A stretch of 64,000 bases of DNA from Nectonema munidae (Eukaryota; Nematomorpha; Nectonematoida; Nectonematidae), in assembly GCA_030549495.1 (NCBI GenBank), contig JAUIRK010000348.1:1-64000 (forward strand). The letters are read 5' to 3'. Made by a program: the position numbers and the translations under genes. Below the pieces are notes generated by a model that was not told the DNA's origin, did not search any database, and was given only the letters and a program-made list of their open reading frames with translations. The first letter of the stretch is position 1. Each line of letters starts with the position of its first letter. This document shows, piece by piece, positions 41,501-45,852 of the stretch.

Positions 41501-41562
41501 GTGCTTTCAGAGCGATTAAAAGAATGCATGGCATTGAACTCTTGAAAACGCAGTCCATCTAA
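4897..41562 (+). CDS. Myosin light chain kinase-like gene, 3' part (9 visible exons)
   Basis: The exons are 4897-5100, 12469-12610, 13218-13417, 14846-14998, 16956-16998, 17057-17191, 20773-20898, 39285-39356 and 41491-41562. Every junction is GT...AG and the codon phases fit throughout. The joined protein (about 380 residues) has a glycine loop, the VAIK-type Lys (LAMKLV), the helix C Glu (TEEIEIM), HLDLKPEN in place of HRD as usual for MLCKs, IDFG, GTPEFVAPE, DMWSLGVICYVL and LSGLSPFMG. It ends with LSKDHHRAYLARRRWR joined to IAKCAFRAIKRM, the counterpart of the MLCK calmodulin-binding helix (ARRKWQKTGNAVRAIGR in vertebrates). Family members phosphorylate myosin regulatory light chain under Ca2+/calmodulin control. 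No C-terminal Ig domain follows. The N-terminal part lies outside the window. Other exons may hide in the 18-kb intron at 20899-39284. Twitchin or another MLCK relative is the alternative. Confidence 0.88.
5101..5989 (+). other. MLCK intron A-B, first part; possible decayed element
   Basis: It starts at donor GTTAGT. The word GGGCTGGGCGATA at about 5318 resembles the ends of some DNA transposons. At 5460-5830 the composition is less AT-rich and the - strand reads acidic stretches (VEDEEDYEDF) between stops, which suggests an old gene or transposase relic that I cannot identify. Confidence 0.3.
5990..7640 (+). mobile_element. Decayed LINE, RTE-like (craniofacial protein 2-like)
   Basis: Endonuclease remains at 5997-6332 read LNSHLGENCDGYYETHGGHG, RNELLVCNTKY and SGGKSFQIDFILI, the QIDFIL corresponding to the conserved active-site Asp region. 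Reverse transcriptase remains follow at 6819-7130 (FKKAFDTIPREVLY, ALSPLFFALVVE and then FVDDLVIF, a variant of the YxDD box). The C-terminal part (RISMKLKAKMYTKIV, RKIVGVTLRDRISNEEI) lies to 7510. It is broken by many stops and frame changes and is not active. It sits in the MLCK intron in the gene's orientation. Confidence 0.8.
7797..7920 (+). repeat. GCAGACGATT dispersed repeat, copy 1
   Basis: It contains CAGACGATATCT, GCAGACGATTTATATTCA and AAAAGCAGACGAAG in succession, matching the copies at 13998, 26450, 28456 and 45752. The right edge ends GGCCGTAAATGG, close to the inverse of the left end of copy 28456. Confidence 0.55.
8283..8589. mobile_element. hAT-type MITE with perfect 8-bp target duplication
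   Basis: The ends are CAGTGGTGGATCCAGA and TCTGGATCCGCCAGTG. They are flanked by CATTTAAA at 8275-8282 and again at 8590-8597. The 307-bp element has no coding region. A run of 17 G at 8515-8531 faces a run of 26 C at 8548-8573, which could form a long stem. Confidence 0.88.
8870..8992 (-). mobile_element. tRNA-derived SINE, copy 1
   Basis: The inverse strand carries a B box in the form GGTTCGATCCTG and the family tail (GGTCC/GAAAACACCCTA) near 8873. It is diverged and probably lacks a clean A box. It belongs to the family best seen at 60681-60832. Confidence 0.65.
9028..9153. mobile_element. Short TTAA-bounded MITE, copy 1
   Basis: The left end is TTAACCCAGTTATTACCATTG and the right end is roughly its inverse (CACTAAACCGGTCAA). 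The interior GAAGCGTAAAGGAACT, AATTAAATAGACATTACTGA and GTCGTCTGCGTT matches 25334-25458. The TTAA and AACCC ends suggest mobilisation by a piggyBac-like transposase. Confidence 0.55.
9397..9482 (-). mobile_element. tRNA-derived SINE, copy 2 (partial)
   Basis: The inverse strand gives the head GGCGTGAGAGACGTTGGCTA and a middle with CAAGGTCTCAAGTTAGATCC. Only about the 5' half of the SINE remains. Confidence 0.55.
9712..9848 (+). mobile_element. tRNA-derived SINE, copy 3
   Basis: It shows GAGTAAGGTTGGTTAAATAC (A-box side), CTCAAGGTCTTAGATTCTAT (B-box region, decayed), ATCAAGCCTACTTTCCTCAT and GATACAAGCGGCG, and ends CGATACCTTTACCTT. It is the same layout as 34673 and 60681. Confidence 0.75.
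9991..10092 (+). repeat. Degenerate 21-bp tandem repeat (heptad-coding)
   Basis: Successive units include ATTCAAAATGAGAATAAAAA, ATTCAAAATGTGAATAAGAA, ATTCACTATGAGAACAGAAA and ATTCGAAATGAAAATGAGAA, about 21 bp apart. A 73-codon frame starting at 10008 reads seven-residue repeats (EIQNVNKKIHYENRNI) followed by a hydrophobic stretch (IYFYVTLILSQICFFLTAIF). I regard it as a by-product of the repeat and not a gene. Confidence 0.5.
10709..10885 (+). mobile_element. hAT-like left end with poly-G tracts
   Basis: It starts CAGTGGCGTAGCCA, a common hAT terminus, followed by repeated GGGGGGCA and GCAGAAAAGGTATTTGGGG units and a run of 18 G. No matching right end was found, so the element is truncated or the right end lies where I could not recognise it. 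Confidence 0.45.
11414..11500 (+). mobile_element. tRNA-derived SINE, copy 4 (tRNA-like head)
   Basis: It shows GGCGTGAGTACGAATGGTTA, then GATGCCGGATTCGATAGC and TTTGGTTCGATACCGCAT, so both A- and B-box regions are visible. The tail differs from other copies. Confidence 0.65.
11501..12468 (+). other. MLCK intron A-B, last part; nothing recognised
   Basis: This is very AT-rich sequence (many TTTAAAA/AATAAA words) leading into the polypyrimidine tract and acceptor of exon B. I saw no gene or clear repeat. Confidence 0.5.
12469..12610 (+). CDS. MLCK exon B: GGELFERI to catalytic loop
   Basis: It follows CTTTCAG and ends at CTCAAA|GTATAA. It encodes IDGGELFERIIDDSF, then ILFMHQILEGVSYMHSKNIV and HLDLK. 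GGELFER and HLDLK are near-diagnostic of the MLCK/titin/DAPK group. It ends in phase 0, so PEN starts the next exon. Confidence 0.95.
12611..13217 (+). other. MLCK intron B-C; nothing recognised
   Basis: It runs from donor GTATAA to acceptor GATATAG. It is AT-rich and has no repeat family that I could identify. Confidence 0.6.
13218..13417 (+). CDS. MLCK exon C: PEN to APE and helix F
   Basis: It follows GATATAG and ends at TCCT|GTATGT. It encodes PENILCFSKTQNRIKIIDFG, MAKRLDKTKELRVM, FGTPEFVAPEV and DMWSLGVICYV. The Mg-binding Asp of DFG and the APE Glu are present. The last two bases (CT) join exon D to complete a Leu codon. Confidence 0.96.
13998..14085 (+). repeat. GCAGACGATT dispersed repeat, copy 2
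   Basis: It has CCAGAAAAATCAGAAGATATCT, GAAGCAGAAGATTTGTATTA and GCAGGCGATTTTTAG in the same order as the other copies. Its ends are lost. Confidence 0.5.
14111..14391 (+). mobile_element. hAT-type MITE, GCGCGGGC family, copy 1
   Basis: It starts CAGTGCTTCTGGTGGC and ends AGCGCGGGCTC, and TGCCTA flanks both sides (14105-14110, 14392-14397). The interior (TTGAACTATCAGATTAATC, TGTCAAGCCATATC, TCATGAATGCTAGGATGTTT) matches 43790-44076 in inverse orientation. Confidence 0.75.
14846..14998 (+). CDS. MLCK exon D: LSGLSPF and C-lobe helices
   Basis: It follows CTTTAAG and ends at CAAAA|GTACAG. It encodes LSGLSPFMGETDAETLSNV followed by WDFEDEAFDEISMEAQEFI. This matches the MLCK segment SGLSPFMGDNDAETLANVT and DDEAFDEIS almost residue for residue. 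It ends in phase 2. Confidence 0.95.
14999..16955 (+). other. MLCK intron D-E; only a short 21-bp repeat seen
   Basis: It is mostly AT-rich with no gene. Three units of a 21-bp repeat lie at about 16818-16892. GGGGGGAGG and CCCCCTCCC patches near 16460 and 16610 suggest decayed MITE ends. Confidence 0.5.
16818..16892 (-). repeat. Three-unit 21-bp repeat
   Basis: On the + strand TCACTTTAATTTCGCCCTCTT, TCACTTTGAATTCGTTCTCT and TCTTTTTGAAATCGTCTTGT follow each other. Inverted, the consensus ATTCAAAGTGAAAGAG resembles the units at 9991 and 39512. Confidence 0.45.
16956..16998 (+). CDS. MLCK exon E: last kinase helix, 43 bp
   Basis: This micro-exon follows ATAGCAG and ends at ATCAAG|GTATGA. It encodes (K)RMQADECFRHSWIK, the counterpart of KRLDCTQCLQHPWLM at the end of MLCK kinase domains. 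The expected HPW reads HSW. Phases match exon D (2) and exon F (0). The next intron is only 58 bp. Confidence 0.85.
17057..17191 (+). CDS. MLCK exon F: linker after the kinase domain (probable)
   Basis: It follows TTTATAG and ends at AATAAG|GTACTG, with 45 whole codons in phase 0. It encodes MLGPLKFDEKKLSLDLEK, then YRRSQVESNSQISADQLKH. I know no match for it in canonical MLCKs. The short KKLSLDL run resembles KKLSKD of the autoinhibitory start, but a better match lies in exon H. It could be a constitutive linker or an alternative exon. Confidence 0.65.
17560..19064 (+). mobile_element. LINE with internal deletion and (ATT)n tail
   Basis: It opens with the start of a reverse transcriptase: SLDEVICAFDQMKPNKSAGY, FGFMQGKSTNDAIFIIRQL, AFIDLEKAFDSV. 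After ALYKSED the rest of the RT core is missing. The sequence jumps to the zinc-knuckle region (NSILCVHCNKWVHKKC, LKCRCCLS) and the C-terminal domain (18277-18981: RMLRIMCKFNLKDKISNEKI, MWFGHVNRKPSGD, GRPKMTWIKKV, NRDKWRRKI). It ends in a (ATT) run at about 19043-19064. It resembles RTE-like LINEs. A 234-codon frame is still open, but the element cannot be autonomous. Confidence 0.85.
19065..20772 (+). other. MLCK intron F-G, AT-rich, one fold-back near the end
   Basis: No gene was seen. The sequence is dominated by A and T runs. The fold-back at 20449-20592 lies just ahead of exon G. Confidence 0.5.
20449..20592. repeat. Fold-back element, GGTTCTAGG family
   Basis: The left arm is ACGGTTCTAGGCGAAAAGTG followed by ACCAGAAGAGAAAATTGACC. 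The right arm is TGGACACTTTTGTCTTCTGG followed by ATTCTCCGGTTACC, an imperfect inverse. The terminal words are shared with 1203-1344 and 23779-24425. Confidence 0.5.
20773..20898 (+). CDS. MLCK exon G: linker (possible)
   Basis: It follows ATTTTTAG and ends at ATACAA|GTACTC, with 42 codons in phase 0. It encodes NKGYSDFSIEDDFGIDSEIS, then RSKVRLSISQYG. It is noticeably richer in G and C than its surroundings and has no stop. It is Ser- and acid-rich, so it is probably an unstructured linker. The call rests on splice signals, phase and composition alone. Confidence 0.5.
20899..23368 (+). other. MLCK intron G-H, first part
   Basis: No gene was recognised. A hAT-type right end, GGTTGGAAACCACTG, occurs at about 22170-22184 without an identified left end. 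A segment at 22674-22855 is repeated at about 25790-26025. Confidence 0.5.
22674..22855. repeat. Dispersed repeat shared with 25790-26025
   Basis: Both copies contain AGCCATAAGCC or near variants, TCTCTCATTCTTAA, GGATTAGATTAGAAAATAT-like words, ACACTCTAA and AACATAGAGATC in the same order. No ends or coding content are clear. Confidence 0.5.
23369..23563. mobile_element. Fold-back MITE with ~57-bp arms
   Basis: The left arm contains AATAAAATTTTTGGGAGATA and TTTTCGACCACTA. The right arm is its inverse, TAGTGGTCGAAAATTTGTCT and CCCAAAAATTTTATT. The outer parts (AAGTAAAA / TTTTACTT) also pair. The central 80 bp is unpaired. Confidence 0.75.
23594..23765. mobile_element. Fold-back MITE with ~26-bp arms
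   Basis: ATCTCAGGAAAACAGCATAT at about 23597 is mirrored by ATATGCTGTTTTCCTGAGAT at about 23743-23762. It lies 30 bp from the preceding fold-back and 13 bp before the next. Confidence 0.75.
23779..24425. mobile_element. Large fold-back element with ~165-bp arms, GGTTCTAGG family
   Basis: The left arm is GGTTCTAGGAAAATTCGCCG, then repeated TTGCCGTAGGAAATTTCGCC-like words, then ACAGTTTGGTTTCTGAAGTA and CCATTTTATCTC. The right arm (24232-24421) is its inverse, ending GACGAATTTTCCGGTCACGG. The centre is AT-rich (TTTTATTTTATT). No open reading frame suggests a transposase, so the element is non-autonomous. Confidence 0.85.
25334..25458. mobile_element. Short TTAA-type MITE, copy 2
   Basis: The ends AGCCCATTCAGTACTGATG and AATGGTACTAAATGGGTTA are inverse. 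The interior GAAGCGCATACGAACT and GATTACTGAAGTCGTCAGCG matches 9028-9153. The TTAA sites are decayed. Confidence 0.55.
25790..26025. repeat. Dispersed repeat, second copy, with a short internal tandem
   Basis: It has the same word order as 22674-22855. It also has a local triplication of TTCTTTTTGCAAATA at about 25826-25890. Confidence 0.5.
26450..26575 (+). repeat. GCAGACGATT dispersed repeat, copy 3
   Basis: It reads ACCCTTTCGTAACCAGAAAA, AGTAGAAGATATTTATTAAA, AAGCAGAAGATTCATATAC and AAAAAGCAGACGAAGGTAAA, parallel to copies at 7797 and 28456. Confidence 0.6.
27197..27833. mobile_element. Tigger/pogo-like non-autonomous element
   Basis: CAGTAAACTCTCGATAACTTG at the left mirrors TTGAGTTATCTGTAGTTTACTG at the right. 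TA flanks both ends (27195-27196, 27834-27835), as for Tc1/mariner-superfamily insertions. The 637-bp interior has a 13-G run at 27225 and no transposase frame. Confidence 0.82.
27886..28380 (+). other. 164-codon open frame of unknown origin between repeat-like words
   Basis: This open frame has no relative that I recognise. It is flanked by related words (GTCCGTAATGGGCAGGTGTTCG at about 27938 and GTCCATAATGGGCAGGTGTCC at about 28420) and ends in CTCTGTTGTTCGCATTACAC and GGTCTCCGCTATTCGCAGG, which look like decayed mariner-type terminal words. It is probably a repeat relic and not a gene. Confidence 0.3.
28456..28581 (+). mobile_element. TTAA-bounded MITE, GCAGACGATT family, best copy
   Basis: It starts TTAACCCGTTAACGGCC and ends GGGGTCGATAACCGGTTAA, inverse of each other and bounded by TTAA on both sides. 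The interior has three spaced words, CAGACGATATCT, AGCAGAAGATTTATATTA and AGCAGACGATTCAC. The ends point to mobilisation by a piggyBac-type transposase. Confidence 0.7.
28625..28917 (+). mobile_element. hAT-type MITE, truncated at its right end
   Basis: It begins CAGTCGTTCTCAACCCTTT. The part from 28765 on (TACACATTTAATTACAAATA and TTCCTTCCCCCTAAGA) matches the 3' end preserved at 39898-40020. The expected right terminus is missing where a SINE-like head begins. Confidence 0.6.
28918..28944 (+). repeat. SINE head fragment
   Basis: GGGGCGTGAGTAGGGTTGGT followed by TAGATG matches the start of the tRNA-derived SINE. What follows is unrelated, so only the first ~27 bp remain. Confidence 0.5.
28945..29822 (+). 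other. MLCK intron G-H stretch without recognised feature
   Basis: AT-rich apart from a short G/C patch near 29030-29050. No gene or repeat could be assigned. Confidence 0.4.
29823..33476 (-). mobile_element. Full-length hAT transposon (copy 1), inverse orientation
   Basis: The ends are CAGTGGTTTTAAAC at 29823 and GGTTGGGAACAACCTTTG at 33476. A perfect 8-bp target duplication CTCTAGAA lies at 29815-29822 and 33477-33484. The 3654-bp element carries a decayed transposase gene on the - strand (about 31960 down to 30256). It is the same family as 51716-55495, which lies inverted 18 kb away. Confidence 0.93.
30256..31960 (-). pseudogene. hAT transposase relic, SCAND3/ZBED5-like
   Basis: Pieces in order on the - strand are LSSNVIQSRIADLSLYILEE and LKISLQLEETYDVSICSELI (31379-31594, the start of the RNase H-like core), FVKDFFAKHEFNIQSIHSV and TDGAPVMLG (about 31240), KLKKLLDISVKSINWIG (about 31080), FFPKKSQRAFSRRVLIRFFD (about 30960) and the C-terminal dimerisation region ATTYSCEPEFSTLLTKRLNA (about 30330). 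Several stops and frame changes interrupt it. In the host-derived relatives SCAND3 and ZBED5 the same domain order is seen. Confidence 0.85.
33477..35081 (+). other. MLCK intron stretch; one SINE copy
   Basis: AT-rich, with runs of T and A. Apart from the SINE at 34673-34800 nothing was recognised. Confidence 0.45.
34673..34800 (+). mobile_element. tRNA-derived SINE, copy 5
   Basis: It shows GGTTTCGATAACTCAAGGTC, TTGGGTTCGATCCCACATCA (clear B box), AGCCTACTTTCTTCATAG, CATACAAGCGGCGCAATTGT and ends CACGGTAGCTTTACCTTTTT. The head upstream of the A box is missing. Confidence 0.75.
35082..35286. mobile_element. hAT-type MITE, 205 bp
   Basis: The left end CAGTGCTTCTCAAACTTTTT and the right end CCCCTTGTTAAGAATCGCTG are inverse over the first ~15 bp. 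Internal GGGGGTGCGTGCACCCC is a perfect small palindrome. No convincing target duplication remains. Confidence 0.65.
36168..37081. mobile_element. hAT-type non-autonomous element, 914 bp
   Basis: The ends CAGTGGTGGCCTACTTTG and CCCTATGCTACCACTG are inverse. The flanking 8-mers CTCACGGC (36160-36167) and CTCAAGGC (37082-37089) agree at 7 of 8 positions. No intact transposase frame was seen. Confidence 0.82.
37082..38417 (+). other. MLCK intron stretch, nothing recognised
   Basis: AT-rich DNA with short polypyrimidine runs near 37860-37980 but no exon that fits the kinase gene's phase and family content. Confidence 0.45.
38418..39141. mobile_element. hAT-like element with GGATGCGGATG subterminal words
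   Basis: TAGAGATGTATCG at the left mirrors GGGATATCCCATAGATCTCTA at the right. GCGGATGCGGATGT words occur near both ends (38477 and 39028-39070), as expected for transposase-binding subterminal repeats. Target duplications are unclear. It lies 140 bp upstream of kinase exon H. Confidence 0.6.
39285..39356 (+). CDS. MLCK exon H: autoinhibitory segment and start of calmodulin site
   Basis: It follows ATTTTTAG and ends at TGGCGA|GTATGT, with 24 codons in phase 0. It encodes KEPFLEVI followed by LSKDHHRAYLARRRWR. This aligns with LSKDRMKKYMARRKWQ of vertebrate MLCK, including the anchor Trp of the calmodulin-binding helix. The exon boundary falls two residues past that Trp, counting the Arg that ends the exon. 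Confidence 0.82.
39512..39822 (+). repeat. 21-bp minisatellite, about 15 units
   Basis: The unit is ATTGCAAAAAGACAAAATAG plus one base, or the variant ATGTCAAAAGGACAAAATAG. Stop-free in several frames on both strands, it yields seven-residue repeats such as LQKDKIE, but no start, splice site or upstream domain supports translation. It begins about 155 bp after the donor of kinase exon H, inside the intron that splits the calmodulin-binding helix. Confidence 0.93.
39898..40020 (+). mobile_element. hAT-type MITE 3' end
   Basis: CACATTTAACAGCAAATAAA, TTTCACTTCCCCCTAGGAAC and the terminus CGGGTTGAGAACCACTA match the family at 28625-28917. The 5' part is absent, possibly replaced by the minisatellite. 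Confidence 0.6.
40330..40775 (+). pseudogene. hAT transposase C-terminal fragment
   Basis: It reads EEWTLIIDRAKKARVVSSLS, a stop, LLDFVEKCKDEGYCVHKAYE and then 40518-40775, ending QATSIKVERSFSMLNNILSK and FNDENVCKYLLVNYNFD. The ERSFSMLN...N...K.L core is the hAT dimerisation motif. No terminal repeats were seen around it. It belongs to a different hAT group from the 29823 and 51716 elements. Confidence 0.75.
41491..41562 (+). CDS. MLCK exon I: rest of calmodulin-binding helix and stop
   Basis: It follows ATTTTTTAG in phase 0. It encodes IAKCAFRAIKRM, then HGIELLKTQSI and TAA at 41560-41562. Joined to exon H the helix reads RRRWRIAKCAFRAIKRM, parallel to RRKWQKTGNAVRAIGRL, with the second hydrophobic anchor (Met for Leu) at the same spacing from Trp. 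The protein then stops after 11 residues, so the telokin-like Ig domain of vertebrate MLCK is absent. Confidence 0.85.
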   Translation: MAKCAFRAIKRMHGIELLKTQSI

Positions 41563-42010
41563 AAAGTCTCCCTCTCTATATTCATCAACAAACTCTTTTT
41601 TCCAAAATATTTTCAATACTTTCGTGCTTTTTTCTCGTTTACGAGTTATTTTGTATACACACACACATGTCTTACTGTTCCTCATCATCAAGCAATCATA
41701 CTTGTGCACACTTACATGCATGCTCTTTGTATTTAGTACTTATTGTACACAGTTAACATCATCATTGCTCTTCACCGTGGACCTTCACTGACGAAAAAGC
41801 TTCATCCAGGTGAAACTTCCTCGATTCTAGTCGTGTTCTTTCACATATCCAAACCACTTTTATTTTTGTTTCCTACTTTGATATTTGCGCAAAATGTTTA
41901 ATATTTGCAGAAGCTTTTTTCTTTTTTTCCCCAAACTTACACTTCACATTTGTTTTAATTTTTCTTGTTTTATTCCTCGTTTAAATAAAATCTATTTTTT
42001 TCTATCCAAA
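41563..42010 (+). other. Putative MLCK 3' untranslated region
   Basis: This is non-coding sequence after the stop, ending near the AATAAA at 41984-41989. It contains CTTTCTTTTTT-type pyrimidine tracts. I saw no repeat in it. Confidence 0.45.
41984..41989 (+). promoter_or_regulatory. Candidate polyadenylation signal AATAAA for MLCK
   Basis: It is the canonical hexamer about 420 bases past the stop at 41562. In DNA this AT-rich the hexamer is expected by chance, so the assignment is positional only. Confidence 0.35.
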
Positions 42011-43789
42011 TATTTCAATACAACGCTTTAAGGACTAGTCTGACACGCGGGTACCAAGAAATGAAAATGGTTTAAAATTAAAAAAAAAATCATATGATTA
42101 TTCTTAACCTTTTTGAACTATTGATATTAAAATTTTTTATTTTGATTCAAATCCTTATTTATTTCTTTATTTGAATTTTTATGTTTTTTTAAATAAATTT
42201 ATCATAGATAAAAAATAATAGAAGGCAGCGAACTTTTTTTTTCTTTCTTTTTTTCGCAATGTCTACTTTTTTCATACGAGTTATATGAAAAATGATCCTT
42301 GAAATGTTTTCAAAGATAAAAGGTATTGTTAGCATAAAGACGACCATGGTGAATGGGAAAAGGAGAGCTAAAATTCTGCGCATGGGTCAAGTAACTCGGG
42401 TTTGCCGAGAAATTGGAGCAAGCAAAAGAATAGTTGATCTAACGTAACATTTGGGTGCTGATTTCATATATAAAACCACTTTTTACTCATCACCCCTACT
42501 TTTGAAGGTATACAGATATGTACTAGAAAGTGCGTTCTTCAAGACGGGTTATTATCAAAGGAGTGACATGTAGAACGAGACTCCAACGGTTTTTCTGCTT
42601 TTTGAATCTCTAGAAAATCCACACGAGACTCGAGAAAATGATTCCCTTTATTTTTCTATTTTAATTCAATTGAAAATAAAGAAATCTTAAAAATTTAAAT
42701 ATGATAGAAACTTCTAAACCAGGATTCCTCAACCATTTTGTTTATTAAAAATTTTAAAATCTGTTACTTACTATGAAGTGAAAAATGGAGGAAATCTTTC
42801 ACCATTTAAAACTTTGATTTGAATTCTTCATTCCATTTAAGTTCAACGAGCACTTCCTCGAAATTTTCTTCTACAGGATTATTCATTCTTCTGTTTTGAG
42901 TTTAAGTCCTTAATTGGGAAGAATATAAAATCTTATCAGTTTTTGAAAAAATATTTAAATATTTGTGAGGAACAATTTTCTAAAAAAAATTGACTACCTG
43001 AATTCCATTTTTGCTGAAAAGTGAGAGATTGACCCACATTTGAGAAACGCTGTTCTATAAACTATGAATCCTCCGCAACTATTGAAAAATGATTTGCTAT
43101 CTATACCTTCTAAAACTTATGAATGTGATAGAAATTTTTCAATTGTATATAAGATTTTTTCTCAAAATAAGTAAATCTAAAATTTTATGAAGGTGTATAC
43201 TGTATATAGCTTTTATTTTATTTTCTCAAGAAAAATCTCAGGAATTAGTCAAATTTCTCATTTCTCAAAAAAATTGTTTTATCGAATGACAAGAGTGAAA
43301 AATCCCGAAGTGACAAAAAAGTGGAAATTTAAAGGCGCGTGGCATTACAAAAGAGTGAACAAATATTTTCCGACTTTCCCTTCAAATATGTGCGAAAGGA
43401 GATTGAAGGCTTTATACGTTTTAAGAATTTGAAGTGTTATTTTTGGAATAAGAGAAATTTTAACAGGCGGAAAAAATGAGAATAAAAATATCCTCGATTT
43501 CAAACATATCAAAAATTGAATCTTTTCTTTGTTATGCAAAAAAATACATTTATAAAAGTTTGAGATATGAAAGATGAAACGCAACATACGCAAATCATGC
43601 TTAAATGCCTATATTATATATGTGCATAGGGATGATGTATGTATATTGGGTGGCGAGAAAACTCTCTATCAGAAAACTGAGTATTGGAAAATTCGGTCTC
43701 AGAAAACTGCATTCATTCGTTTAAAAAAATATATAATAGTTATTCAAATTCAATCCAAATAGAGTAGTTTTATGTCGATTCAAATTAAA
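42011..43789. other. Intergenic stretch after MLCK with one MITE
   Basis: AT-rich. Besides the MITE at 42720-43052, a stretch at 42245-42340 (CGAGTTATATGAAAAATGAT, CAAAGATAAAAGG) resembles 57630-57690, which marks an unidentified low-copy repeat. Confidence 0.45.
42720..43052. mobile_element. hAT-type MITE, 333 bp
   Basis: CAGGATTCCTCAACCATTTT and CCCACATTTGAGAAACGCTG form inverse ends. The flanks TTCTAAAC (42712-42719) and TTCTATAA (43053-43060) share TTCTA, a decayed target duplication. Confidence 0.7.
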
Positions 43790-44076
43790 GACCTATTTAA
43801 ATTTTGGGGCACAACCCCCCCCCCTTCCCAACTATTTCTTAAGCCCCCCAGCTAATTTTCAAGCTCCCCTAAAAAAATTTCATTACCCTAAAAAAATATG
43901 ACAAACATCTAGCATTCATGATAATTCCTTTCATGAAAATGTAATCTGTATAGATATGGCTTGACAAACACATCATATGTTTTCTTTTGGCCTTGAAGCA
44001 GATTAATCTGATAGTTCAAAAATTAGCAACCCAATTAAGCCCGCCGCCTAAAATTTTTGCTTAGCGCGGGCACTGG
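43790..44076 (-). mobile_element. hAT-type MITE, GCGCGGGC family, copy 2
   Basis: Read on the - strand it starts CAGTGCCCGCGCTAAGC and continues through TTGAACTATCAGATTAATC and GCCATATCTATACAGATTAC to a C/G-rich end (GGGGGGGGGGTTGTGCCCCA at about 43797-43816). The interior matches 14111-14391. Confidence 0.75.
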
Positions 44077-44085
44077 ACGTAAGGT

Positions 44086-44690
44086 ATGGATTTTAATTTG
44101 TCAAAATGTAATCAATCATCTACAAGTTGGCTTGAAGAACAACTTCACCTACAAATCTCACAAATAAACGATTTAGGTGTCATTTTTGACGAGGCACTAA
44201 ATTTAAACCTCACATTTCAAAAATTGTCTCGAAACCCTATACTCTCTATTCCATCTCGTCTTTCTTCTTTTGAACCCTTGATAGCTACATCTATATACAA
44301 AGCTTTAATAAGACCAGTTCTTGGGTACATTAAAGCACACGCTACCTGTATCAAAGATATGAAAGCTTTGGAAAAGGTACTGCGGTATATGACTAAAAAA
44401 ATAAAATGACACAAAAAATTAAACTATAATGAAAGATTACAGATTTTGTGTCTACCTGTCTTACAGATTTAAAAGAAATGATCATAGTATACAACAGCAT
44501 AAATGAAAACATTCACATTGATCATGATGTCTTTACCTCCATTTTCACAAAGAATTCAAAGAAGGAACCAATATAAATTTACAAAAAATAGACAGAAAAA
44601 ATGCTTTTCTAAGGATTCCTTTTCAAACAGAAAATTATCAAGTCCTGATTATGTAGTGAATTTTCCACCACTGTTTTCTTCAAGCTTTCC
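44086..44690 (+). mobile_element. LINE 3' fragment, CR1/Jockey-like
   Basis: NDLGVIFDEALNLNLTFQKL, SIYKALIRPVLGYIKAHATC and ALEKVLRYMTKKI (44086-44409) are the usual post-RT segment (LGV.FD...F......LIRP.LEY). After stops, QRRNQYKFTKNRQKKCFSKD followed by SFSNR recalls the C-terminus of the same LINE group. It is a decayed fragment with neither RT core nor tail. Confidence 0.72.
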
Positions 44691-45852
44691 GAGTTAGTAT
44701 CTTCAAATTCCGAGGCTAGTATCTTTCTCTTCAAATTTTTAATACTTTTTTCATTTTTTTCTTCCATAAATATAACTTACATTGTCATCTATCAATTTAT
44801 ACAAGTTATTTTTGTCCTCGTTAAATTGATGCGATCATCACAAGCAAGTTCGCCTTTTTTCGTCCTAATAAATTAGGTTATCATGTTAAATATAATAGAT
44901 TCCGTGAACTATGAAAAGCCCAGTTTTCTTAAACCGAGTTTTTCCATTTTTTTCTACGAAAATCGATCACTATTTTTGTATACTTAATCTAGATATGAAT
45001 TTCAATTAATCTTAGGTAAGCAATTATACATTTTATTTCCTTTTTGAAGCTTTTTTCGAAGTCTTGATCAATTTTTCCGCAATGAGTTTTTCTATACATC
45101 AAAATGGGTTTGCCAGTTTTGAAAAATTTTCATGTTAACAAACCTGTTTAGCTGGAACCCCAACATGATGGGTGACTTTTTCGGGATGATTTTGCGTGAC
45201 ATCTCAGATGCAAAGTGTAGAAGATCGTCCAAAAAATCTCACTTCTAAGTGCGTACTCACTGCGAGTTGTGTGTGCTTTATGTATCTTTATTTTTCTTGT
45301 ATGCACCCTACTTTTCATGAAGCCAACAATATTTGGAATTTATATGCAATGCAGTGAAAGTGAGGCGGCATGCGAAAGCAAAGAACTTTACGTTATGGAG
45401 AAAAAGTGTTCAAAAATGTGAATTCACCACAACAAAATCAGTGAAAAAATACGTATTCACATCTTTGTGTCCAAAGCAATTTTTACAAACCACTGAAATG
45501 TCCGGTGGCGCCTTGCCTAGGCCGATTTGCTACCTAGGTTAAGCAACAAAACTCTTACACACGCTTTAAAATAATTTTTTGTTAAATTATATTTTTAATT
45601 GTTTTAAAAATAAATATTCAATTTGAGATGTAATAAGTTTGGTTTTTCGTTTTTTAGAGATAATTTAATTAAAAAGCTACACATTTTTCACTTTTCCATG
45701 GTCCATTAGAATAAAAATCATCTGTTTTAAGTATACAAAAACTCATTGTAAAAAAAGCAGACGATAAATTTTGGAAATCCAATGCCTGAAAGGGTTAACT
45801 CAAGAAAAAATTATAAAAACATATGGCTGTGCAACTTTGAGAACATTTAGGC
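44691..45852. other. Intergenic stretch; weak repeat traces
   Basis: AT-rich with no gene that I can support. A frame at 45333-45542 is open but unrecognised. Words CCGGTGGCGCCTTGCCTAGG and GCTACCTAGG at about 45498-45540 loosely recall the fold-back family. GCAGACGATAAATTTTGG at about 45758 is a relic of the TTAA MITE. Confidence 0.35.

Noticed and set aside
42350-42450. Basic segment KRRAKILRMGQVTR as an MLCK exon
   Set aside because: It lies after the gene's stop, lacks a good acceptor at the right phase, and its surroundings resemble a repeat also present near 57650.
45333-45542. Alternative last MLCK exon (CNAVKVRRHAKAKNF)
   Set aside because: It recalls NAVRAIGR, but exon I at 41491 matches better, has a proper acceptor, the right phase and a stop; this frame has none of these together.
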